NCBI RefSeq assembly: GCF_022427965.1
Contig: NZ_JAKTTI010000003.1
Span: 124,001-188,000, forward strand
Length of the DNA: 64,000 nucleotides
Origin: Fredinandcohnia quinoae
Lineage (GTDB): Bacteria > Bacillota > Bacilli > Bacillales > Bacillaceae_L
Direction: 5' to 3'
Of the stretch, positions 1 through 6,195 are shown piece by piece. Position numbers and translations under genes: made by a program. Below the pieces are notes generated by a model. That model did no database searches, was not told the origin of the DNA, and saw only the letters and a program-made list of their open reading frames with translations. Positions within the stretch are counted from its first letter, which is position 1, and each line of letters opens with the position of its first letter.

Positions 1-488
1 ATAAAAAAGAAAAAACTATACTTATTTCCGCATTGATTATTACGTGCGTTTTGTTAGTACGCTTTGTACCAAAAGGAAGAATACGTGAAGCACAGGTTAT
101 ATTTCTTTTTAAACAAGTATTAACTTGGTTATTTGGTCTAATAGTAGTCGAAAAAGGACTGATAAAATATCCTTATCGCCTTTTTTTTAATAAAGGGATT
201 AAATCAAGTTTTGAATTCGAGTACTTTATTTATCCAGCTCTGTGTGTTTTGTATAATCTACATTACCCAGAAAAAAGTAAATTTATTATAAGGATTTTAT
301 ATAACTCTTTATATCCATCAATATTAACTTTGCTAGAAGTGATCGCTTTAAAATATACTAGGCTGATCAAATATAAAAAATGGTCCTGGTATTGGAGTTT
401 TATCACTATTTTTATAACTAACTACATTTCACATCTGCACTTCAAATGGTTCTACAAATACCAACATATTGAAAATACAAATAAGTAA
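1..488 (+). CDS. CBO0543-like integral membrane protein (5' partial)
   Basis: The frame is open from the first base of the window: codons before the TTG at 33 read KKEKTILISALIITC, so the true start lies off the left edge and the TTG is not the start. The visible ~160 residues end at the TAA of 486-488. Several hydrophobic stretches (ILISALIITCVLLVRF, VLTWLFGLIVV, and a C-terminal WSFITIFITNYISH) suggest a multi-pass membrane protein. The pattern of a short first helix followed by a charged RFVPKGRIREAQ loop, and an R/K-rich YTRLIKYKKW segment, matches my memory of the CBO0543 family of uncharacterised Bacillaceae membrane proteins. Function is unknown. The family assignment is by recall only. 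Confidence 0.6.
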   Translation, partial: KKEKTILISALIITCVLLVRFVPKGRIREAQVIFLFKQVLTWLFGLIVVEKGLIKYPYRLFFNKGIKSSFEFEYFIYPALCVLYNLHYPEKSKFIIRILYNSLYPSILTLLEVIALKYTRLIKYKKWSWYWSFITIFITNYISHLHFKWFYKYQHIENTNK

Positions 489-610
489 TCCACTCTTACA
501 GAAGAGATGCGCCCAATAATGGAATATGAAATATAAAGAGATTCATGCTGTAGCTTTAAAATAAAGTTTGATCAAAATGCCACAAAAACCCAGATTTTAC
601 AATAAATAAA

Positions 611-651
611 AAGAATCCATTTTGAAAAAAGATTGATCAAAATGGATTCTT
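611..651 (-). terminator. Rho-independent terminator of the decayed MFS unit
   Basis: A perfect 14-bp inverted repeat (611-624 with 638-651) is followed on the minus strand by a T-rich tract (TTTATTTATT). It lies just after the stop of the truncated transporter at 665, so the 3' end of the old transcription unit is kept although most of the gene is gone. Confidence 0.75.
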
Positions 652-664
652 ACTCATTTAGTTT

Positions 665-790
665 TTATAAATACGCTTCTGCAATAGAAGGTAATGATGG
701 GCTAAAAATAGTTTCACTAATTTGTGGGAAGCCAACTAATACAATTAGTAATAATAAGCTAGGTGTTTTGTTTCCGATGTTTGTCTTCAA
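665..790 (-). pseudogene. N-terminal fragment of a Bcr/CflA-type MFS efflux transporter
   Basis: Read on the minus strand from the TTG at 790, 41 codons encode KTNIGNKTPSLLLLIVLVG followed by FPQISETIFSPSLPSIAEAYL and then TAA. This is the first transmembrane helix and the start of the first loop of a Bcr/CflA-like drug efflux MFS protein, in which FPQ(I)xETIYxPSLPxIA is typical; full-length members are about 390-410 residues. A GGAGAGG ribosome binding site is still present before the TTG. The stop sits 14 bases before an intact terminator, so the body of the gene seems to have been deleted. Family assignment is by motif recall. Confidence 0.6.
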
Positions 791-791
791 A

Positions 792-886
792 TTAATCCTC
801 TCCTAGATCATTATAGGTTTGAAAGAAAAACATCGTAGCTTGGGAAATGGTGGCTTCACGAGTTTAATTTTTTCTAATTCACTCAT
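792..886 (-). pseudogene. Possible frameshifted TetR-type regulator remnant
   Basis: An ATG at 886 (minus) follows AAGGAAGTGAG and reads MSELEKIKLVKPPFPKLR, ending within 27 codons. Shifting the frame after the eighth codon gives TREATISQATMFFFQTYNDL, which looks like the first helix of a TetR DNA-binding domain. It would sit directly upstream of the truncated MFS gene, a common regulator-efflux pair. A 7-bp perfect inverted repeat (AAACGAA, 934-940 with 947-953) upstream could be the old operator. The remnant is short, so this is only a suggestion. Confidence 0.35.
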
Positions 887-1087
887 GAACTCACTTCCTT
901 CTAATTTAAATTAAACGAATCGGCTCATTCATAAAACGAACTACGCTTCGTTTCTTTTTATTTTTAACATGACGAAAACTTATTGAGAAAGTAATAAATT
1001 AGTGTGGAAGTACAGTAGGTAGTGTGACATAATGGGTTCATATAAGGTAAACTTATATACTATTAATTTTGACAAAAGGGTGATTTT

Positions 1088-1144
1088 ATGAAGAATACAG
1101 TATCGGTTACTCATAAAGCAAATAGGAGGGCAACTATACTTTAA
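1088..1144 (+). CDS. Putative 18-residue leader peptide
   Basis: A short ORF starts at ATG 1088 behind AAAGGGTGA and encodes MKNTVSVTHKANRRATIL, with TAA at 1142-1144. It ends 25 bases before the start of the phosphotransferase gene. Its codons for residues 13-14 (Arg-Arg) form the 5' arm of a hairpin (AGGAGGG, 1124-1130) whose other arm can instead pair with the downstream ribosome binding site. This is the layout of leader peptides that control cat and erm resistance genes by translational attenuation. That it is translated is inference from the ribosome binding site and position; the peptide resembles no leader I recognise. Confidence 0.45.
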   Translation: MKNTVSVTHKANRRATIL

Positions 1145-1164
1145 CCCTCCTAAAAACAAGGAGG
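1124..1164 (+). promoter_or_regulatory. Competing hairpins around the phosphotransferase RBS
   Basis: Three short arms are visible: AGGAGGG (1124-1130), CCCTCCT (1145-1151) and the ribosome binding site AAGGAGG (1158-1164). Arm 2 is a perfect complement of arm 1 (7 bp, 14-base loop) and also pairs with arm 3 (CCTCC with GGAGG, ~9-base loop). Pairing 1-2 leaves the RBS free; pairing 2-3 hides it. A ribosome on the leader ORF would cover arm 1. This can act as a translational switch for the gene at 1170. Confidence 0.5.
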
Positions 1165-1169
1165 AAAAT

Positions 1170-2228
1170 ATGACTCGGAATGAAGCTATTAAAATCTGTG
1201 ATGAATTTTTGCGTTCAACCATTTCAACATTATATGGATTGGAAGACTATCAAATTGAACTGATTTCCCCACACGAGGGAGGGCGAAATATAGTTTATAT
1301 TTGTGAAAAAGAAGGATCAAAATCAAAAATACTAAGGATTTCTTACTTAAACGACAGGCATCTAGAGGATTATCTCGGTGAATTAGAATATATAAGATAC
1401 CTATTCAATCATGGTGGCAGTGTTTCAAATGTAATCAGTTCATTAAACGGGAATACTCTAGAAAAAATTTCCTATAACGGCCATACATTTTTTGTCAGCC
1501 TATTTGAAAAAGCTATAGGAAAAAAGCTTGTGGAAAACCATTATCAATACCGCGAAGGCGTTGAAATAACTGAATATTATTACAATGTCGGCAAGGTTCT
1601 TGGTAAGCTGCATCAATTATCAAAAGACTATACTCCTGTTCATAGTAGATATAATTTTTTCGACAAATATCATGAAAACTACATCGATGAGTTAATACCC
1701 GATAATCTGCCTTTACTTAAAACAAAAATGAAAGAACTTATTAAAAAGCTGAGAAGCTTCAATAGAAGTAAAGCAAATTTCGGTATGATCCATTTTGATT
1801 ACAATGACGGGAATTATTCGATAGACTTTGATAATGGTCAAATTACGGTATATGATTTTGATAATTCTTGTTTTGGCCATTATATGTATGACCTTGCTGA
1901 TCTCTGGACACAAGGGGTTGGCTGGATTCAATTCGATCCAGATCCTAAAAAACGTAGAGAGTTTATGAAAGATTACTTTACTATCATTCTTGATGGTTAT
2001 AGGTCCGAAACTGAAATTGATGATAATATGCTAAATCAATTACCAGTATTTATTAACGCGACTATTATGGAAAATATCGTAGACAGGTATGAGGTAATGA
2101 AGAATAACGAAATCGATCCAGTATGTGACGAGGAGTTAATGTATCTTATAAAGTGTTTGGAGGATGACATTCCATATAAGGGATTCTTCCATGACATGTA
2201 CTCAAGCGATGCACCATTTGAAATGTAA
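1170..2228 (+). CDS. Aminoglycoside phosphotransferase (APH)-family kinase
   Basis: A 352-residue protein of the APH/choline kinase superfamily, which transfers phosphate from ATP to small molecules such as antibiotics, choline or homoserine. The catalytic loop HFDYNDGNY starts at His208 and the metal-binding segment YDFDNSCFGHYMYDLADLW follows about 20 residues later, as in family members. The N-terminal region holds the usual glycine-rich EGGRNIVYIC strand. The start ATG at 1170 has a strong AAGGAGG site with 5-base spacing. Upstream are a leader ORF and hairpins that could control translation. The physiological substrate cannot be told from sequence; the resistance-type leader hints at an antibiotic, but spore-coat CotS-like or metabolic kinases share this fold. 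Confidence 0.8.
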   Translation: MTRNEAIKICDEFLRSTISTLYGLEDYQIELISPHEGGRNIVYICEKEGSKSKILRISYLNDRHLEDYLGELEYIRYLFNHGGSVSNVISSLNGNTLEKISYNGHTFFVSLFEKAIGKKLVENHYQYREGVEITEYYYNVGKVLGKLHQLSKDYTPVHSRYNFFDKYHENYIDELIPDNLPLLKTKMKELIKKLRSFNRSKANFGMIHFDYNDGNYSIDFDNGQITVYDFDNSCFGHYMYDLADLWTQGVGWIQFDPDPKKRREFMKDYFTIILDGYRSETEIDDNMLNQLPVFINATIMENIVDRYEVMKNNEIDPVCDEELMYLIKCLEDDIPYKGFFHDMYSSDAPFEM

Positions 2229-2268
2229 GTAGCTGCTTCATCCACAAATGTAACATTTAATAGCATTC

Positions 2269-2302
2269 AAGCGAGCTAAGCACAAATTGCTTTAGCTCGC
2301 TT
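2269..2302. terminator. Hairpin after the phosphotransferase gene
   Basis: AAGCGAGCTAA (2269-2279) is a perfect 11-bp inverted repeat of TTAGCTCGCTT (2292-2302), 40 bases after the stop codon at 2228. It lacks a clear T run on either strand, so it may be a weak terminator or an mRNA-stabilising hairpin. Confidence 0.5.
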
Positions 2303-2342
2303 GATAATTTAATGAAGTTCAAACTAATATTGAGCAAAGCAA

Positions 2343-2534
2343 AATAAGCGGAAATTGTTCCGTTAAATGCAAAATGGAGCTCATTTCGGGGTAAATAAGA
2401 GAAGATTTTCCGCTTATGTGAAGTAAATCCACCAATTTTCATGTTTTTCAAGTCAATAGGCGGAATTTTTCCTGCTATTTTAACTATTTTTAAATCTATT
2501 TGCTAATTAGGGGAACTTTTTTCCGCTATTTATC
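2343..2534. repeat. Cluster of degenerate GCGGAA/TTCCGC repeats
   Basis: This gene-free stretch holds repeated variants of ATAAGCGGAA and its complement: AATAAGCGGAAATTGTTCCG at 2343, GATTTTCCGCTTATG near 2404, AATAGGCGGAATTTTTCCTG near 2456 and TTTTTTCCGCTATTTA near 2517. They alternate in orientation and could form hairpins. No supported coding region covers it; the remaining bases of 2303-2703 show nothing else. It looks like a degenerate intergenic repeat family. Confidence 0.45.
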
Positions 2535-2703
2535 TTATCGGTGCTTAATCCGATTCCCCTTCCAATAAGAGCGTACCCTCTCGATTCCGGATGCGGGAAA
2601 TCGATTAGTTGGGAATGGAAGGACTATTTCTCTGTAGATAGCTTTCATTATAATGAAGCATTAGAATTTCGCAAATTTAATTTACAATCATTTTTCCATC
2701 TTT

Positions 2704-3330
2704 CTATAGTCCAAGTATTTTATAAATCTTTTTTATACGCTTAGCTTGTGGTTCAGTTAGTTGTGGTTCCCGCTTTCTTAACACTTGTAAAAACGCCTCT
2801 TTATTGTCATCGGTCACAGCGATTAGAGTACTTTCTGAATGCTGCGGAACCTCCTTTGATCGACAGGTTTCCAGGTGATTTAATAAAAAGGGGAAAATAC
2901 GCTCACTGTTTTCCTTATTAATAGACGCTACTTTTGCTAAAGTTAAGACACCTTTATCAATGGTAATGACAGACCCTATCTTCATAGCTGAGAAAAGGAC
3001 CTCGATATGCTCCATAATCACTTCAGAGGTTAGATGAGCAATCTTAGACAATGCTGTCATTGCTCCCCAAACTAAACGATTGTAACGACTTTTTAATAAG
3101 TCGATGAAATGCAAGGTGTATTCACTAATCAGTTCTGGTTTGATTTCACCAATCTCATAGGCTACTTTTATACAATCTTGCTGTATTTTTTTATCCTTCA
3201 CCGTTAAATGTTCGATGACCTCTTTTATTCCTTCAAGATTATTGTCACTCACTAACTCCCGGGCAAGCTCAATATTTGGTTCCTCATCATTCCGGTTAAG
3301 CTGTGTTACTAACTTATTTAAAATCGACAT
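2704..3330 (-). CDS. HEAT-repeat-like hypothetical protein
   Basis: A 208-residue, largely helical protein with repeated helix pairs of HEAT/ARM type, for example QDCIKVAYEIGEIKPELI, LVWGAMTALSKIAHLTSEV and KGVLTLAKVASINKENSE, each about 38-40 residues apart. No catalytic motif or membrane segment is visible; such proteins usually act as protein-binding scaffolds in the cytoplasm. Of the nested starts (GTG 3339, ATG 3333, ATG 3330) the ATG at 3330 has the best spacing to AAGGTG. It stands between two unrelated minus-strand genes. Function is not known to me. Confidence 0.7.
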   Translation of the reverse strand: MSILNKLVTQLNRNDEEPNIELARELVSDNNLEGIKEVIEHLTVKDKKIQQDCIKVAYEIGEIKPELISEYTLHFIDLLKSRYNRLVWGAMTALSKIAHLTSEVIMEHIEVLFSAMKIGSVITIDKGVLTLAKVASINKENSERIFPFLLNHLETCRSKEVPQHSESTLIAVTDDNKEAFLQVLRKREPQLTEPQAKRIKKIYKILGL

Positions 3331-3448
3331 CATAATCACCTTACCATTTTGACATTATCCAATATAGAGTGAATAGTAAACCTTTAGACGCATACTTTTT
3401 CGTTCTTTATACGGATTATATTTTTACCTATATGGTTGATGTCCATTC

Positions 3449-4318
3449 TCACCAATCCTCACCAGCCGTTATATCTAGCACACAATCAGTCGGAATGTCC
3501 CTACCTCGATTCATTAATTTGCTTTTTACGGAATCTGGCTTCTTGTCCGGGTTATACAAGTCAATTTCCGCCACAGTCATTAATGACTCGTTTGCCCAGT
3601 TATTCAGTATCCCAACCACATAGTTTAATTTCCGCTTATTATTACTACATGCTATACCCATTGCCTTCAAAATTACATCCTTTGGATTCATGAATTCCGA
3701 GTCCTCTAACCAACCTAACAGCTGATCCTTCGCACTTATATTCGACAAACCAAACCCATTCTGATCCCAAAACTCAATAATTTCACTGACATCATCCGGA
3801 TTATTCTCTATTTGTGGCAAGTGTGCTTCTTGTTGTAATGCTTCGTTTTGTTCACCAACTAACTTTTGGTCTTCTATTAATTCATTATGTACGTCCTTTT
3901 TGCAGAAGGATTTATAAATCTCAAGAATATCATCATTTCTAATATTTCCCGCCACATATTGAATATGCGAGAGATCTTCAACTTCCTCTAACTCTGTTAA
4001 AATACAATTTATCATTGGTTTTCCAGCTCTTTTTAGATTATACTTCCCCCAGTTCTTAATTGCGAGCTCCCTTGTCTCTGGGTTATAACGAATTAACCCG
4101 AAATGCTCGATGAACCGATTCATTAATGCTTGAACACTTTCAATGGAATAGCCTAAATCAAATGCCATTTTTTTCTTCGTAATTTTGTAAATCCCACATT
4201 GAGTTGTATGGGGATTTGTTAGTAGATATAAGTAAAAATACTTGTCCTCTGGTGACATCTCCTCAGAAATTTCCGGATTCATCCAAAAATCAGTTGGTAC
4301 CATTCTAAACTTTGCCAT
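3449..4318 (-). CDS. DnaD-domain protein, phage-type replication initiation
   Basis: A 289-residue protein with the two-part layout of phage and plasmid DnaD-like proteins. Residues ~1-110 (MAKFRMVPTDFWMNPEIS ... YIYLLTNPHTT-like, FDLGYSIESVQALMNRF) form a winged-helix region; residues ~185-265 carry a DnaB_2/DnaD C-terminal domain, with EIIEFWDQNGFG and the family motif YVVGILNNWAN. Known relatives load the replicative helicase or initiate phage replication. I chose the ATG at 4318, seven codons inside the longest frame, because MAKFRMVxTxFW is the usual beginning. No other phage genes are nearby, so this is an orphan, possibly a phage leftover. Confidence 0.75.
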   Translation of the reverse strand: MAKFRMVPTDFWMNPEISEEMSPEDKYFYLYLLTNPHTTQCGIYKITKKKMAFDLGYSIESVQALMNRFIEHFGLIRYNPETRELAIKNWGKYNLKRAGKPMINCILTELEEVEDLSHIQYVAGNIRNDDILEIYKSFCKKDVHNELIEDQKLVGEQNEALQQEAHLPQIENNPDDVSEIIEFWDQNGFGLSNISAKDQLLGWLEDSEFMNPKDVILKAMGIACSNNKRKLNYVVGILNNWANESLMTVAEIDLYNPDKKPDSVKSKLMNRGRDIPTDCVLDITAGEDW

Positions 4319-4633
4319 CTTTATCCACTTTCCTTTCATCGCTAAATTAATCTACCATTCCAATAAGGTTATAGGGATGTATAAGGAAAAAAGGGGCAAC
4401 TTCCTGCGATGTGACAAGGTTTTCCATACATTTTTTTATTTCATCGCTCCTAATCATTATGTTAAACACATTCCAATTTACCCTCACTCTGCTAGTTATT
4501 CGGTAAATTTGGAACGTATAAATATTTTTACACATAAAAAAAAACAACAACCACTATTACATCGGTTACTGTTTTGTCTTTATCTGATATTTTAATTTAC
4601 AGCGATTACCAAATCAGAAACACCATTTGCAGT
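4319..4633. other. Gene-free stretch with a long inverted repeat
   Basis: No convincing gene is visible here. TTCCAATTTACC (4471-4482) and GGTAAATTTGGAA (4502-4514) form a 12-bp inverted repeat with one bulged base, about 150 bases upstream of the DnaD-like gene. It could be an operator of that gene or a terminator remnant. A poly-A/CAACAA tract (4540-4555) lacks other structure. Confidence 0.4.
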
Positions 4634-4765
4634 TTATACTCTATATCTGGATACAGAGCTTTTGTTGTTGTTGTTTTTATTTTTATTATTCTTTTTCTTA
4701 TTGTCCACGTTATGTTGAATGACTTGCTGACGTATCGTGGATTCTAGTAACTTGTATTTACTCAT
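4634..4765 (-). CDS. Small Asn/Lys-rich hypothetical protein
   Basis: A 43-codon frame begins at ATG 4765, 18 bases after the stop of the zinc-ribbon gene on the same strand. It reads MSKYKLLESTIRQQVIQHN, then a low-complexity Asn/Lys run, and ends SSVSRYRV before TAA (4634-4636). After the stop the same frame continues with TANGVSDLVIAVN and another stop. No ribosome binding site is visible, so it would depend on coupling to the gene upstream. It is weakly supported and may be spurious. Confidence 0.3.
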   Translation of the reverse strand: MSKYKLLESTIRQQVIQHNVDNKKKNNKNKNNNNKSSVSRYRV

Positions 4766-4783
4766 GATAATATGCATGTACAA

Positions 4784-4990
4784 CTAAAAAAGTGTATCCT
4801 TAAATTTCCCCGGCTTTTTTACATACCCTTCAATGATATATCCACATTCCGTACAAATGATGTATTCAATATCTGAACCGATACTCATCTTGCCTCGAGG
4901 ATACATCACTCCATATCCACTATGCCTCCCTACCCCTAATTCTTTCGTACCACACTTTGGGCATTCTGTGATTTTCATAGAATCGTTCAT
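4784..4990 (-). CDS. Small zinc-ribbon protein
   Basis: A 68-residue protein with two knuckles, CPKC (residues ~10-13) and CTEC (~46-49), that make a four-cysteine zinc ribbon around a GYGVMYPRGKMSIGSD hairpin. Similar short Bacillus proteins are sometimes labelled TFIIIB-like or transcriptional regulators, but no function is established for them as far as I know. The ATG at 4990 follows AAAGGAGG with 7-base spacing. The gene stands alone or with the tiny ORF downstream. Confidence 0.75.
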   Translation of the reverse strand: MNDSMKITECPKCGTKELGVGRHSGYGVMYPRGKMSIGSDIEYIICTECGYIIEGYVKKPGKFKDTLF

Positions 4991-5047
4991 TTGAGCAACC
5001 TCCTTTACTATATGAATACGTAAGGCTTGCGAAATAGTTTCAGTTTA

Positions 5048-5240
5048 ATCAAATGCGCCTTGGCGTATTTGCGCCCAGATTTTTTCGAGCTTGCTCGAAA
5101 AGCTTCCTTTAAAAATCTGAGGCATCCGCCGGAGGCTTTAACATTATTCAGTCGGGGGTCGAACCCCCATTGAATTGGAAACTGATTTACATTCATCACT
5201 CCACTTATAGAAGTGGAGACTTCTGCTGAATAAAGTTAAA
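5048..5240 (+). repeat. Hairpin-rich ~190-bp dispersed repeat, copy 1
   Basis: This element occurs three times in the window in the same orientation (also 23701-23896 and 34348-34540). It contains, in order, a GGCG/CGCC hairpin, the palindrome TTTTCGAGCTTGCTCGAAAA nested in a CAGATTTTT/AAAAATCTG stem, a TCCGCCGGA stretch, and a distal stem ATTATTCAG/CTGAATAA enclosing GGGGG-TCGAA-CCCCC and CTCCACTT-ATAG-AAGTGGAG hairpins. Loops and stems differ between copies while pairing is kept. It has no open frame of its own that is conserved beyond shadows. Confidence 0.8.
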
Positions 5241-5242
5241 TT

Positions 5243-5947
5243 TCAAAGGATTTTCACCATATAATCATAAGGGTGTGCATTTATTTGGATGACTTTCTCT
5301 TCCTTATAGCCGATATGCTTGTACAGCTTCTTGGCAATCGGATTGTCTTGTGCAACATTTAATGAAACCCGAGGGTAACCCCTTTGTAATGCGATTGCTT
5401 CCCCTTCTTTTAGAAGCATTGTTCCAATACCGTAGCCTCGAAACCGCTCATCAACACATACTGTGTCTATATAAAAGTCCCCTTCGTCAGCCTCTTTATC
5501 TAAAAAGGCCTCTTCATTCCCTATTTTCTTTCTTAACCTTTTTAAAATAGGCTCGTCCAAACGAGGAGCATCTTCTCCCAAATAGACAATCACAATTCCA
5601 ATTACCTCATCTAAAATTTCTGCAACAATGATATTTTCATAGCTTAATCGATTATTCTCTTCGCGAATGAAATCCGCGAGCGTATCACGAATATCTTTCG
5701 TTCGATTGTATCCCGTCAGCTGCTCAGCTATATCATCAATTGCGATATGAATAAGTTCAGCAGCTTTACTGGCATCTTTTTTGACAGCAGCCCTAAATCT
5801 CAATTCTTGAGTAACGAATTCCTCCCAAGTAATGCCATAGGGTTCGCCACCATCTGTGTAACCCGCTATAAAATAAAAATTTTCATCTGAATCTTCCCCG
5901 TAAATACCGTTTGGGCTTTGATGTTTTGTTTTAACTGTACTCCCCAA
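5243..5947 (-). CDS. GNAT-family N-acetyltransferase with extra N-terminal segment
   Basis: A 234-residue acetyl-CoA-dependent acetyltransferase. The GNAT core starts near residue 48 (RFRAAVKKDASKAAELI) and contains motif A at about 168-180 (VCVDERFRGYGIGTML; R-x-x-G-x-G/A) and motif B (NPIAKKLYKHIGY). The first ~47 residues carry ENFYFIAGYTDGGEPYGITW, a signature I associate with separate small hypothetical proteins, so this looks like a fusion. The start is a TTG at 5947 with GGAGAG upstream; no in-frame ATG exists before the core. The substrate is unknown. The gene is monocistronic, flanked by the repeat and a terminator. Confidence 0.75.
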   Translation of the reverse strand: MGSTVKTKHQSPNGIYGEDSDENFYFIAGYTDGGEPYGITWEEFVTQELRFRAAVKKDASKAAELIHIAIDDIAEQLTGYNRTKDIRDTLADFIREENNRLSYENIIVAEILDEVIGIVIVYLGEDAPRLDEPILKRLRKKIGNEEAFLDKEADEGDFYIDTVCVDERFRGYGIGTMLLKEGEAIALQRGYPRVSLNVAQDNPIAKKLYKHIGYKEEKVIQINAHPYDYMVKIL

Positions 5948-6130
5948 TTATTCTTCTCTCCGATCTTCCTTAACACTTTATCTTTTTTGTTATATTCACG
6001 TACAACAGCATACCATATGACATTTCATTTTTCATTTTTCTAATAACAAGGAACCAATTTCTATTGTATGGCAATTTTTCCTGCCAACAAGTTTTTACAT
6101 TTCAATAGACTCCTATGTATCATTTTGATA

Positions 6131-6189
6131 AATGAAAAGCACCTCCTTTTGTTGATACGTCACAATCGTACCAGGAGGTGCTTTTCATT
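6131..6189 (-). terminator. Terminator of the OmpA-like lipoprotein gene
   Basis: A perfect 17-bp inverted repeat (6131-6147 with 6173-6189, AATGAAAAGCACCTCCT) lies 7 bases after the lipoprotein stop codon. The loop itself contains a small TACG/CGTA hairpin. On the minus strand the 3' arm ends in TTTTCATTT, a modest U tract. Confidence 0.8.
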
Positions 6190-6195
6190 AGTTTA

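Noticed and set aside
2541-2744. 67-codon plus-strand frame
   Set aside because: No ribosome binding site, no recognisable features, overlaps the end of the HEAT-like gene.
4347-4550. 67-codon minus-strand frame upstream of the DnaD-like gene
   Set aside because: It covers an inverted repeat in a low-complexity AT-rich region and has no ribosome binding site.
5008-5199. 63-codon minus-strand frame (MMNVNQFPIQWGF...)
   Set aside because: It runs through the dispersed repeat and its reading follows the hairpins; the related frame in copy 2 diverges after the repeat, so it is not a gene.
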